23,682 nucleotides of DNA from an uncultured Prevotellaceae bacterium (GCA_902771155.1 CACXVS010000041.1:1-23682), one strand, 5' to 3'. Numbered from the stretch's first letter, positions 1-8,234 are shown. Numbers and translations: made by a program. Notes: generated from the letters alone by a model not told the origin.

Positions 1-32
1 GAACGGTGCCGTTGCTTACGAGAATCCTTGGA

Positions 33-110
33 AGTAAGCGAGTAAGCGAGAGCAGAGTGGAGCTTGCTCCAACTCTGCCGAGCGCGAGCGAACTCGATGT
101 GAAGCATCAA
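33..110. repeat. Palindrome-rich intergenic repeats
   Basis: This stretch holds an 8-bp tandem AGTAAGCG (33-48), a long hairpin with arms at 52-63 and 66-78 (GCAGAGTGGAGC against GCTCCAACTCTGC, one bulged base), and a short palindrome TCGATGTGAAGCATCAA at 94-110. A near-identical copy of that palindrome, TCGATGCGAAGCATCAA, recurs at 321-337. I see no convincing gene in 1-469. The elements look like interspersed palindromic repeats; their function is unknown. Confidence 0.6.
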
Positions 111-148
111 ATGAGCGATTAAGCGAGAACATCGCCATATATGCAAAG

Positions 149-183
149 ACTCTTTTGCTGACACAAAAGCAAAAGAGTTTTTT
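149..183 (+). terminator. Rho-independent terminator
   Basis: ACTCTTTTGCT (149-159) and AGCAAAAGAGT (168-178) form an 11-bp perfect stem around an 8-base loop, and the stem runs into six T on the plus strand. It would end transcription entering from the left of the window. No gene is visible before it, so the transcript it serves lies outside or is non-coding. Confidence 0.75.
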
Positions 184-203
184 ATGCCTGCATTTTTTCG
201 TTT

Positions 204-280
204 CAAAGTTTGAAACGTACGTACCAAAGTTTGAAACGTACATACCAAACTTTGAAATGTACATACCAAACTTTGAAACG
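204..280. repeat. 21-bp tandem repeat, 3.7 copies
   Basis: Copies start at 204, 225, 246 and 267 (the last partial), of the form CAAASTTTGAAAYGTACRTAC. Each contains the near-palindrome TTTCAAASTTTGAAA. Because the unit is 21 bp (three per codon frame) and near-palindromic, both strands read through as a seven-residue repeat (K/N-F-E/G-T/M-Y-V/I-P/S). Short open frames across it on both strands (155-364 plus, 16-312 minus) are explained by this and are not called as genes. Confidence 0.85.
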
Positions 281-365
281 GAAAATTCAACCAATGGTGA
301 GCAAAAAAGCATAAGGTCATTCGATGCGAAGCATCAAGTAAGTTGGATGTTGGAGCACAAATAAT

Positions 366-396
366 GAAAAATCCCGCCAGTTAGCGGGGTTTTTAT
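366..396. terminator. Bidirectional-type terminator hairpin
   Basis: CCCGC (373-377) pairs with GCGGG (384-388) around CAGTTA. The stem is extended by an A-run on the left and a T-run on the right, so either strand shows stem plus T-tail. It separates the repeat region from the acid phosphatase gene, and its T-tail merges into the next promoter's -33 box. Confidence 0.75.
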
Positions 397-427
397 TTTG
401 TCCTATCAGATATTATTCGTACTTTTG
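397..427 (+). promoter_or_regulatory. Bacteroidetes-type promoter for the acid phosphatase
   Basis: TTTG at 397-400, exactly 19 bases, then TACTTTTG at 420-427: a full match to the Bacteroidetes primary sigma factor consensus TTTG-N19-TAnnTTTG. The start codon is at 470, leaving a leader of roughly 35 bases. Confidence 0.8.
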
Positions 428-469
428 CAACAGATAAATAACATCATTCATCAATAACTTAAAAAACTT

Positions 470-1234
470 ATGAAAAAGTATTTGGCAATAGCTGCACTGA
501 TGATGGCAAGTGTATGTGCCTCAGCACAAAGTAAACCTGAACCCTATTTCTCATTTAGAGAGTTGCCCAACATGCTCAAGTGGTGCCCTGCTCCCCCCGA
601 CACTGCTGGAGCAGCTTTTACATACGACATTATGCAATATATGTGGGGTAAGGAGATGCGCCACAACAAGGAGCGCGCAGACATAGCCGTTCGTGATGCA
701 GTCTATAGTCTCGAATGTATTGCTCAGGAGTTCAGTGAGCCATTCGGTCTGAAAATTTCAGAAGACGAAACGCCCGAGATATGGAAGTTGCTTCGTGACG
801 CAAAGGCCACCTGCGAGAATATCAGCGGTTTCCCAAAATTCTATTATAAGCGCAAGCGGCCGTTCGTACGCTTTCAGGAGCCCACGGCCACACCCGAATT
901 CGAGCCAGAGCTTCGCAGAAATTTCTCTTATCCCTCCGGCCATACCATCCTCGGTTGGGCTTCTGCACTACTGCTCACTGAGATCAACCCAGAGCGTGCC
1001 GATACCATTCTGGCACGTGGCATGATGTATGGTGAAAGCCGTGTGATTGTGGGTGCCCATTGGCAAAGCGATGTGGATGCCGGTCGCCTGGCAGCAGCTG
1101 CCGCCTATGCACGAATGCATACCAGTGAACGCTTTCTGGAACAGATGCGATTGGCACGCCAGGAGTTCCGCGTAAAGACAGGCTTAGCCACCATCATCGA
1201 GATGAAGGCTTATCGAAAATCCAGGTCGAAGTAA
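470..1234 (+). CDS. Secreted class A acid phosphatase (PAP2 family)
   Basis: A 254-residue phosphomonoesterase of the PhoN-like class A non-specific acid phosphatases, predicted to act in the periplasm. A signal peptide covers about residues 1-20 and ends at ASAQ. The three parts of the family signature are all present: K123-x6-R130-P131 (KFYYKRKRP), PSGH at 155-158, and S190-R191-x5-H197-x2-S200-D201. The length is typical for the class. The ATG at 470 begins a standard MKK signal sequence and lies at a sensible distance from the promoter at 397-427. It stands alone and converges with the operon ending at 1259. The natural substrate cannot be read from sequence. Confidence 0.93.
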   Translation: MKKYLAIAALMMASVCASAQSKPEPYFSFRELPNMLKWCPAPPDTAGAAFTYDIMQYMWGKEMRHNKERADIAVRDAVYSLECIAQEFSEPFGLKISEDETPEIWKLLRDAKATCENISGFPKFYYKRKRPFVRFQEPTATPEFEPELRRNFSYPSGHTILGWASALLLTEINPERADTILARGMMYGESRVIVGAHWQSDVDAGRLAAAAAYARMHTSERFLEQMRLARQEFRVKTGLATIIEMKAYRKSRSK

Positions 1235-1258
1235 CCAGTGGGACGGGTTCACTAATCC

Positions 1259-2341
1259 TTACTTTAGCTTTCTCCAATCGGGAAACATATCAACGGGCTT
1301 TCCCAAGGACTCTACGAGGCGATTACCCTCGTGGGCATAGACAACCTCTCGACCATCAAGTGAATAATGGTCCACCATTTCGTCTTTCTCGAAATTATAC
1401 TCCTGCTGGTTCTCGAGATGGCGCTTCGGACGACTATTCTCGAGCAGAGTCCAGTCGATATAGAAGCAGCCTGTACCACAGCCTCCAGAACTGCCCACAG
1501 CCTTGGGAGGATAGAAATTGAGAGAGCGCTTGTAATCCTTGGCAGCAATCATCTCATACTTTCCGTCATACAGAGCGAAGACAGCCTGATAGTCCTCACT
1601 GTCAGAGCGTAGCATCAGTTCAGGAGAATTATCACCATCGATATCGATAATGGCATACTGAGTCACAGGATTCTCGCCATCCATCATGGCCTGATTCTCA
1701 TATTCAGTCCACATCTTGTCGATATTCTCAATCTCGACGCGCTCCCGCCCCGGTTTCATGCCGTCCCAGGGATAGACATGTGTGATGGCAAACATGGCAT
1801 TGATATAATACTCCGTAATCTTCATGTCCTTACCATGCTGAGGCAGACTGACGTGCACGATACCCTGGGGCTTGTTGGGGATAAAAAGCTTGGCAAGACT
1901 CTTCTCTGGCTTCAGGATGCCCGTGGCAGGGTCGAGGTCGTAGAAAGCCGTAAAGGCCTTTACTTTCGAGGATTGCTGCTCGAACGCGATGGCAAAGAGT
2001 TTATGACCATTGCTACGCTTCCACACACAGGCCTGCATCGACTCGCTCGAAGCATCGTCGCTACCCTCGGCAAAACTGACGTAGCCATTGGGACGGTCGA
2101 GCGTGATAATCCACTGCCGCTCGCTCTCTGGGCGATCCACATCTTTCAGGAACTCGCTACCGCTATAGGTGGGATATTGAAGGTTAAATGCACCTACGAG
2201 GTCGAGAATACCTCCGCTCTTAGAGGCAGGCACATTCCTTAATTGCCATTCACTATATAGATCGTCGATGGAAATGCGGGTCTGGGCATCTGCTATCGTC
2301 AGGCAGACAAGTGCCACTATCACCAAAAATACCTTTTTCAT
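1259..2341 (-). CDS. Secreted protein with a calcium-loop-like motif
   Basis: An exported protein of 360 residues if it starts at the ATG ending at 2341 (MKKVFLVIVALVC..., signal peptide cut near ADAQ). An in-frame ATG at 2365 would add eight residues that spoil the signal peptide and overlap the upstream gene by 11 bases; I prefer 2341. I recognise no named family. About residue 233 there is an acidic loop, DIDGDNSPEL, like the FG-GAP/VCBS calcium-binding loops. The stretch after it resembles the C-terminal part of the upstream lipoprotein at 2355-3857, including an aligned loop, a following DGK, and a glycine-rich segment, so the two look like distant paralogues. Last gene of the operon. 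Function unknown. Confidence 0.8.
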   Translation of the reverse strand: MKKVFLVIVALVCLTIADAQTRISIDDLYSEWQLRNVPASKSGGILDLVGAFNLQYPTYSGSEFLKDVDRPESERQWIITLDRPNGYVSFAEGSDDASSESMQACVWKRSNGHKLFAIAFEQQSSKVKAFTAFYDLDPATGILKPEKSLAKLFIPNKPQGIVHVSLPQHGKDMKITEYYINAMFAITHVYPWDGMKPGRERVEIENIDKMWTEYENQAMMDGENPVTQYAIIDIDGDNSPELMLRSDSEDYQAVFALYDGKYEMIAAKDYKRSLNFYPPKAVGSSGGCGTGCFYIDWTLLENSRPKRHLENQQEYNFEKDEMVDHYSLDGREVVYAHEGNRLVESLGKPVDMFPDWRKLK

Positions 2342-2354
2342 ATTTACCATTATA

Positions 2355-3857
2355 TTACTCTTCAATATTCAAAAAATAAACATACGGATCGCGAACCTCA
2401 GGCAATGACTTGATATAAGCCGCCCCTTCCTCCTTTGAGGCATTCTTGCCATCGAAACTACACTCATCGATCTCACCATAGATCTCCAATGACTTATAAC
2501 AGCGCACCACCTGACTATTCTTAATCTCGAACACCTCCGTGTAATACGAAGGTCCGCCTGCCGATCCACCAATCAGCACATAGCCCTTTCCGTCACGAAC
2601 CTGACGGAATGAGGGTTTCATGCGCTCATTCTCCACACCAATCAGGTTGGCCTTACCATCCTTCAGGGTAAAGAGTGCGCCATGCTTGTCGTCCTTGTCG
2701 CGCAGCCAGAACTCTTCAATGCCGTCATCGTCGATGTCGATGGCCCTATAGCGCGTCAGATTGTAGTATTTATTCTCGTGGGAATCGTCTTCCAAGTAGA
2801 GTTTTCGCATCTGGGCCAGGTCTTTTTTCCATAGAGGCGTATTCTCATCAATCATCGAGTGATAGCACTCATATTCTATGCGTTCGAGTTTGTTGTTGCG
2901 AATAAGGAATATGCCAACCGTACAACTCTCTGGAGCCCAATGAGTGAAGCAGAGTTCTGGACCGTTAGGACCCTCGAAGGCTGCAGGAATGTTGCTGGCG
3001 ATAAACTGTCCATCGTCGTCAACATTCCATGTAGGACCATACTGATCGTCATAATAGCCCTCCATGGGGTAGGAATAGACCTTGTCGCCATCGATGAGCA
3101 CTTCAAGGGCCAGGGCAACCTTGCGATCATTTCCATACTCCTTCACCGTCTTATAGACACCCTTGAACTGCATGACTCCATAGGTATAGCGATCGTCGAA
3201 ACTCAAGACAGAGGTCGATGACTCAACCTTCATGCCATACTCCTGTTCCAGTTGACTCACCACAGCCTTGGGCAGTGGCTTTTCCTTATCAAAGGGCGAG
3301 AGCATCTTCGACTTCATCAGCTTTCGTGTCTGGAGATAGCCCTCAGTCACTACAATGTCCATACCCTTCCAGTCTGTCTTCTTCAGTTGAGGGTCGTTGG
3401 GATTGACAAAGGCATAGCGCAGACCTGGCGACGGGATGGAAGCACGACTATGGAGTTCGCCTACATACATCTCCTTACCATCAGGATTCTTGAGGAGTTC
3501 GTCCATATACTTGATATCGATGGTTTTACCATCCTCACACAACATCTTCGTATAGAGAGCCGCATTCCGACGGAACCCCTCCTGAAGTACCCAAGGACGA
3601 TGCACATCCTCGAAGTACTCGGCGTTGTCTTTGTCCTTCTTAGGTTCTTCGACATCTGACCAGTACACCATCTGCATGTAGTCCTTGTCCAGGCAGTAGA
3701 GGAACATAGGCAGGGGTGTGGTATCCTGCTGCTCAACAATTTCTGCACTATCAGCAACGACAGAGTCACTCTCCGACTCCGCACCCTGCGCTTTTTTGCC
3801 TTTACAACCTGCCATCATGACAATACCGCAGATGGCGATAACGATCAGTTTCTTCAT
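2355..3857 (-). CDS. Uncharacterised lipoprotein with a calcium-loop-like motif
   Basis: A 500-residue predicted lipoprotein. The signal peptide ends in a lipobox (MMAGC, lipidated C18), followed by a low-complexity acidic linker to about residue 45, so the mature protein is probably tethered to a membrane. No named domain is recognised. Residues 374-382 (DIDDDGIEE) form an acidic loop like FG-GAP/VCBS repeats, and the region around it matches the neighbouring exported protein at 1259-2341 in order and spacing of motifs. The gene starts six bases after the upstream stop at 3864, so translation is likely coupled. Possibly it works together with its paralogue and the upstream hydrolase-kinase lipoprotein; this is inference from gene order only. 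Confidence 0.85.
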   Translation of the reverse strand: MKKLIVIAICGIVMMAGCKGKKAQGAESESDSVVADSAEIVEQQDTTPLPMFLYCLDKDYMQMVYWSDVEEPKKDKDNAEYFEDVHRPWVLQEGFRRNAALYTKMLCEDGKTIDIKYMDELLKNPDGKEMYVGELHSRASIPSPGLRYAFVNPNDPQLKKTDWKGMDIVVTEGYLQTRKLMKSKMLSPFDKEKPLPKAVVSQLEQEYGMKVESSTSVLSFDDRYTYGVMQFKGVYKTVKEYGNDRKVALALEVLIDGDKVYSYPMEGYYDDQYGPTWNVDDDGQFIASNIPAAFEGPNGPELCFTHWAPESCTVGIFLIRNNKLERIEYECYHSMIDENTPLWKKDLAQMRKLYLEDDSHENKYYNLTRYRAIDIDDDGIEEFWLRDKDDKHGALFTLKDGKANLIGVENERMKPSFRQVRDGKGYVLIGGSAGGPSYYTEVFEIKNSQVVRCYKSLEIYGEIDECSFDGKNASKEEGAAYIKSLPEVRDPYVYFLNIEE

Positions 3858-3863
3858 ATCTTC

Positions 3864-5780
3864 CTACCTTAACTTAAAGGCTTTCAACACATCCTGTATT
3901 TTCTGGTCAATCTCTTTGGCCAGTGCTTTATTTGTCTCGTCAGAGGTCTGGATCGACAATATATCACCCGATGCTGCGAGGATGGAACTTGCCTCGATGT
4001 TATCGGCATCGAGTTCATCCTTCAGACAAGTGAAGAGCTGGTGAACCTCCTCGTCAGTAACATTGTAATTCCATTTCAGGGCATCCTCGATGCTCACACG
4101 ATGAACTCCTTGGTTATTAGAGCAATCCACAGGTATGATCTCTACATCAGGACAGCTCTTGATGATCTGTTCCAACTGGCCGATGTTGCCACGATAAGAG
4201 TTCACAAGGTAGTCGAGAGCTGTATAGCGCCAGGTGGTACGTCCTCGATTCAGACAATTCTTGTAACTGGTGAGCACATCGTTATAGACGGGTACGATGG
4301 TGATTTTTTCCATACCCAGGGCCTTTGCCTTCTTAATGACACTCTCCAAACGATTACCACCCGTAAGAGACGCATCATAGACCAAGCCCGCCTTCTTCAG
4401 ATTCAGTTGGCGCACAGCAGTGCTCTTACCACTGGCAGGAGGACCCGTCACAATAGCGAGGTCGTTCTTGCCTGAACGCAGAGCTTTCTGGATCATACGC
4501 TCGAAGATAGCATCGACCACCAGTTGTTCTGCCTCCTGATAATCCAGGGCATTAGGACCTGAGTAACCCAACGGACGGAACAACATGCGTACTTCGTCAG
4601 GATCGAGGGTGTTGCCTGCAGAACCCATATATTTATCCACCAACTGGTTCATACGGGGCTTTACCCACTCTGCTGCAGCCTTATTTATCAACTGGGGCTG
4701 AGGAGCCTCAATGGTAAAGGGAGCCGGATAACGGTTGATGCGGTTATGCTTGCGGATATCCATCAGCTTGTCTTCAGCGAAATAGGTGTCACCAGGCAAC
4801 TGGTAACGGGCATTTCCCTGGGGGTCGGGGGTAAACAGCATCAACGACTCCTCACCCTTATCCACAAACTTCACCCATCCACGAGGCGACATATGATAAG
4901 CCTTATCGCCCTGCACAGCATTCACCAGGCAGTTGGTATCCCACATACGCTGACCTGTATCACAGGTATAATTGGTATAAACAGCCTTGATGGGGTTCAT
5001 CTCTGTGGCAGAGAGATCGACAAGCACATCCTGAGGCAGATAGTTCATCATGTCACCAATATTACTGGGCGACATAATCAGATCCACATTCTTTGGTAAC
5101 TTATCATAGAAGATAGCCGACTGCTTTGAGGCTGCACGCATATTGTAGCCACTCAGGCTGTCGCCACTCTCAAAACGCCCAGACTGGATATACACCGACT
5201 TCACCTTCTGACCAAACAAGTCGAGACCGCTCAACTGAGAATACTCGTCAGGACCTGATTCAAACAATTCAGCAATTGTCGTCACAAAACCGATGGCCAC
5301 AATAACGATAGATTTATCCTCAGCCTTGCTCAGCAACTGGCGATACAGTTTATAGCCCTCAGGACAATTGGCCATGTCCTTCGAACGCTTAAAGAGAGGG
5401 GCGCCATGAGCATCCTTCAGATCACAGACACCATTATATGGGATAAAACAACGAGGGTTCTTCACGCCATTGCGCTCCAAGCCTACGGGGATGTCAGGAT
5501 GTCCGTAATAGGTATTAAAGACATCTACCAATTCGGCGTTTTTCACGCCCTCACGGTCAACAACGATACCTTTCAGATCCACAAGACCCTCTTCCATGTA
5601 GTCATAAATCATCATCAAGGCAAAAAGGTCATCGGTAGAACTACCGAAATCTGTATCCAGAATCATCTGGATGGGCTGGTGTTTCTCAATGACAGACTGT
5701 TCTGCCACTGTCTGCGTCTTACAACCTACCAGCCACACTGCTGCACAAGCAACACAAATAGTATTAACGAATCTCTTCAT
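3864..5780 (-). CDS. Lipoprotein fusing nucleoside hydrolase and zeta-like P-loop domain
   Basis: A 638-residue protein with two domains. Residues 1-20 are a lipoprotein signal ending LVGC (C20). Residues 38 to about 350 resemble the inosine/uridine-preferring nucleoside hydrolase family: the N-terminal calcium motif appears as DTDFGSSTDD (42-51), where relatives of the form DTDxGxDxDD usually have Asp at the Ser-48 position. Residues about 415-600 form a P-loop kinase domain: Walker A GPPASGKST (446-454), a possible catalytic Asp in VYDAS (469), and an Arg-rich NRGRTTWR (511-518) like the LID of zeta-toxin-type kinases. The start at 5780 is favoured over 5846 because it gives a clean lipobox and an ATGA overlap with the upstream stop. 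An ATP-using domain on an exported protein is odd. Substrates are unknown. Confidence 0.85.
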   Translation of the reverse strand: MKRFVNTICVACAAVWLVGCKTQTVAEQSVIEKHQPIQMILDTDFGSSTDDLFALMMIYDYMEEGLVDLKGIVVDREGVKNAELVDVFNTYYGHPDIPVGLERNGVKNPRCFIPYNGVCDLKDAHGAPLFKRSKDMANCPEGYKLYRQLLSKAEDKSIVIVAIGFVTTIAELFESGPDEYSQLSGLDLFGQKVKSVYIQSGRFESGDSLSGYNMRAASKQSAIFYDKLPKNVDLIMSPSNIGDMMNYLPQDVLVDLSATEMNPIKAVYTNYTCDTGQRMWDTNCLVNAVQGDKAYHMSPRGWVKFVDKGEESLMLFTPDPQGNARYQLPGDTYFAEDKLMDIRKHNRINRYPAPFTIEAPQPQLINKAAAEWVKPRMNQLVDKYMGSAGNTLDPDEVRMLFRPLGYSGPNALDYQEAEQLVVDAIFERMIQKALRSGKNDLAIVTGPPASGKSTAVRQLNLKKAGLVYDASLTGGNRLESVIKKAKALGMEKITIVPVYNDVLTSYKNCLNRGRTTWRYTALDYLVNSYRGNIGQLEQIIKSCPDVEIIPVDCSNNQGVHRVSIEDALKWNYNVTDEEVHQLFTCLKDELDADNIEASSILAASGDILSIQTSDETNKALAKEIDQKIQDVLKAFKLR

Positions 5781-6181
5781 ATTATAAAAATCACCCAAAT
5801 TACATAAATAATATACGGAATGCCATAACATAAGGCATCCTGCCAATCGGCAGTACCAGGACAGAGACTCATGGCCTGTAGGAGTTCGGATACCACTCCT
5901 ATCATAGGGATGAGAGCCCCCCAGGCCAGTCTCAACACTTTAGATTGTCTGGCAAAGACAACATCTGCCAATAGTACATACGATGCAGACCACAATCCAC
6001 CTGGCAGACTGAAGACAATAAACTCAGGCCATTGCATGACGGAGGAACGCCAGGAAGCAACGACATCCGTCAATCCCAAAAAATCAATGATCCTGAACAT
6101 CAGAAGTCCTGTCGTACGCTGTAGCAGATAGATACATCCGCCAATACTGACAAGGATGATGCTCAGGATCACTTTCATCAT
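5777..6181 (-). CDS. Small VanZ-like integral membrane protein
   Basis: 134 residues, nearly all hydrophobic, with about four membrane segments (roughly 3-20, 53-75, 85-104 and 117-134). The third and fourth segments carry E99-L-L-Q and D115 in a spacing that recalls the Glu-Gln...Asp pattern of VanZ-like proteins, but the match is loose and I cannot assign the family firmly. The start overlaps the stop of the upstream TMEM43 gene by four bases and its own stop overlaps the next start by four bases (ATGA both times), so it is an integral member of the operon. A second ATG three bases in is equally possible. Confidence 0.8.
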   Translation of the reverse strand: MMKVILSIILVSIGGCIYLLQRTTGLLMFRIIDFLGLTDVVASWRSSVMQWPEFIVFSLPGGLWSASYVLLADVVFARQSKVLRLAWGALIPMIGVVSELLQAMSLCPGTADWQDALCYGIPYIIYVIWVIFII

Positions 6182-7605
6182 ACGTTCTCAGGAGTCTGAG
6201 AAGGAGCAGGCACCGGCTCTCCGTTCTTGTTCTTTGCCTTTGAAGCCAGTTCCTTCAGCTTATCCTTGCCCTTGAAGGCGAATACCCAGATCAGGAAGCC
6301 AGCCAGTACCAGCAGACTGATACCCAGCAACGGACGATAGAACAGCCATGCGATGGCGATGACAATGAGCGACCAGGCAATACCCACAACGGTGCAAACC
6401 ACACCGATACCCCAGCCAAAGATACCTGCAAGGAAGGGAACCACCTTGAGGATTGTGGTGAGGAATCCGAAGATACCCTTCAATCCGCCGATTACCATCA
6501 TTATACCAACAATGCGCAAGAACCAAAGCCACATATTATTGGCCTCCTTCTCGGCATCGATAATCTCGTCACCACTCTTCTTGCCCATCACGAGGGTCTG
6601 GAAGCGCTTGCCGTTCTTAGCCTTGTAAGGTTTGAAGCTGTCGCCATCGACAACGGCCATGATGGTACACTTGGCAGGAACCACCTTCTCGAAGGTCACT
6701 CGTACGTCACCCACCTCAGGAGATCCAGGTACACGTCCGAAATACAGCACATTGCTGGCCTGGTGGATATATTGCAGATCCTTCTTGTTCTCAGCATTCT
6801 CCATCGACTTGTTGATAGAGTCGTTCACTGCCTGCAGTGAGTCGAGTGCAGCCTTGACAGAATCAGGGAGCAGAGCCCTTATTGAATCGGGAATGGCAGG
6901 CTGCGGCTGAGCAGGCTGCTGGGTAGGCTGCTGAGTGTTCTTCTGCACACCATAGAAGCGTTCGTAGGCAGTCTGAGTGCTCTTGTCCAACTGCTTCAGC
7001 AGGTCCTCTGCCATGGCCAGTTCCATACCCTCACGAGAAGAGATGCTGTGAATCAGGCTCTCCGTCAACTTATAGGCGCCCCACGTTACATTCTCCGCAT
7101 ACTGTTCAAAATCCTCATAGGTCGTCAGCACCATGTTCTTGTTCTGATAGGCAGGATCCTTAAAACTAGCCGACTCAACTGGGCGCCTCACCCACTCCTT
7201 GCTATAGGTGTAGGTTGTCGTTGTGACTTGCTTGCCACCCAGTTTATCTTCGCTCGTCGACTGCTCGTGCTCTACCCACTGGTAGTACTCCACGGTACGC
7301 CTGAGAGCAATAGCCTTGGCACCCACGCCAAACTGAGCGTCGGAAAGTGAATCCTCTGTTGTAGCCAGAGCGGTACCACAGATCAGTTCACCCTCAAGAG
7401 AGGCATCCTTCTTGCTGGGATTCTCCATCTCTACGTAGGCACTTCCTGCCTCGTCGAGCATCTTTTCAGTCTTCACGGCACGACCTTCGTTCCACCACAA
7501 GAGTGCTGTACCTGCAATAAACAGCAAGAAACCACTGCCTATTGCCTTAAATGAGTTTCCTACTCGGGTTCCATAACCCGTCGTTGTTACTTCTTGATAA
7601 GCCAT
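6178..7605 (-). CDS. TMEM43-family membrane protein
   Basis: 475 residues with the layout of the TMEM43 (LUMA) family: one membrane helix near the N-terminus (about 20-38), directly followed by the family-typical WWNEGRAVK, then a large soluble region to about 355, and a C-terminal cluster of membrane helices (about 358-450) before a charged tail. A Gln/Pro-rich linker lies near 225-242. Family members are known in bacteria and eukaryotes; the bacterial role is not established. First gene of the five-gene minus-strand operon that runs to 1259. A 146-base gap with a -7-like box separates it from the Lrp gene upstream. Confidence 0.88.
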   Translation of the reverse strand: MAYQEVTTTGYGTRVGNSFKAIGSGFLLFIAGTALLWWNEGRAVKTEKMLDEAGSAYVEMENPSKKDASLEGELICGTALATTEDSLSDAQFGVGAKAIALRRTVEYYQWVEHEQSTSEDKLGGKQVTTTTYTYSKEWVRRPVESASFKDPAYQNKNMVLTTYEDFEQYAENVTWGAYKLTESLIHSISSREGMELAMAEDLLKQLDKSTQTAYERFYGVQKNTQQPTQQPAQPQPAIPDSIRALLPDSVKAALDSLQAVNDSINKSMENAENKKDLQYIHQASNVLYFGRVPGSPEVGDVRVTFEKVVPAKCTIMAVVDGDSFKPYKAKNGKRFQTLVMGKKSGDEIIDAEKEANNMWLWFLRIVGIMMVIGGLKGIFGFLTTILKVVPFLAGIFGWGIGVVCTVVGIAWSLIVIAIAWLFYRPLLGISLLVLAGFLIWVFAFKGKDKLKELASKAKNKNGEPVPAPSQTPENV

Positions 7606-7665
7606 AATGATTAATTATATGATTAATAAAATATTTAGGTATCGGTTTAAAATGACTTTCGGTTG

Positions 7666-7673
7666 CAAAGATA
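7666..7673 (-). promoter_or_regulatory. -7 box of the TMEM43 operon
   Basis: TATCTTTG on the minus strand fits the Bacteroidetes -7 consensus TAnnTTTG. No good TTTG lies 19-21 bases upstream; the nearest is a GTTT about 17 bases away. The box is about 60 bases before the start codon at 7605 and is the best promoter candidate in the 7606-7751 gap. Confidence 0.5.
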
Positions 7674-7751
7674 CGACATTTTTTTGATATAAACCATGCA
7701 ATTTATACCAAAAAGTTGTCATTTTCTTACAAAGTGTTTTATTCAGGCTTA

Positions 7752-8234
7752 CTACTCCTCTTCCTCCTCTCCGAAGAGCATATCCACGATAGGCAGTTGG
7801 CGGTTGATAGCTGCATTAAAGGATATCAGTGTCTGACTACTGGCCAATCCTAAAGGCTGCAACTTATCATGGATAATCGTCAGCAAGTGATGGTTATTCA
7901 CAGCATAGAGTTTGATAAACATGTCGAAATTACCTGTAGTATAGTGGCACTCCACCACCTCGGGAATCTCCTTCAGTTTCTCCACCACTGCGTCGAAGCT
8001 GCTGGGGTCCTTCAGATTCAGTCCTATATAGGCACAGGTTTCGTAGCCTATCCGCTCAGGGTCGATCACGAACTGCGATCCCTTCAGCACACCCATAGCC
8101 GTCAGTTTCTGAATACGCTGATGTATAGCCGCACCGCTGACGTTACAAAGTCGTGCTACCTCCAGAAAGGGAATACGTGCATCTTCGGCAATCAGGCGAA
8201 GAATCTGCCTGTCTAATTGGTCTATCTTACTCAT
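7752..8234 (-). CDS. Lrp/AsnC-family transcriptional regulator
   Basis: 160 residues from the ATG at 8234 (MSKIDQLDRQILRLI). Residues 4-63 form the AsnC winged helix: DxxDxxIL start, then the helix-turn-helix LEVARLCNVSGAAIHQRI and KLTAMGVLKG. Residues about 68-150 form the RAM ligand-binding domain, where YTTGNFDMFIKL is typical. A run of five Glu ends the protein. Lrp-family regulators bind DNA as oligomers and often sense amino acids; the effector here is unknown. The longer frame to 8282 would lie inside exbD and is rejected. The start overlaps the end of the second exbD by eight bases, so it is translated as part of the exb operon and might report on or regulate it. Confidence 0.92.
   Translation of the reverse strand: MSKIDQLDRQILRLIAEDARIPFLEVARLCNVSGAAIHQRIQKLTAMGVLKGSQFVIDPERIGYETCAYIGLNLKDPSSFDAVVEKLKEIPEVVECHYTTGNFDMFIKLYAVNNHHLLTIIHDKLQPLGLASSQTLISFNAAINRQLPIVDMLFGEEEEE

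Noticed and set aside
16..364. Open frames on both strands (16-312 minus, 155-364 plus) across the 21-bp repeats
   Set aside because: The near-palindromic 21-bp unit keeps frames open on both strands; the frames also cross a terminator hairpin and have no family match.
1235..1258. Terminator between the convergent acid phosphatase gene and the five-gene operon
   Set aside because: Only a four-base stem is visible and there is no T-run.
5781..5846. Longer start for the hydrolase-kinase lipoprotein
   Set aside because: It would add 22 residues inside the VanZ-like gene and hide the clean lipoprotein signal that starts at 5780.
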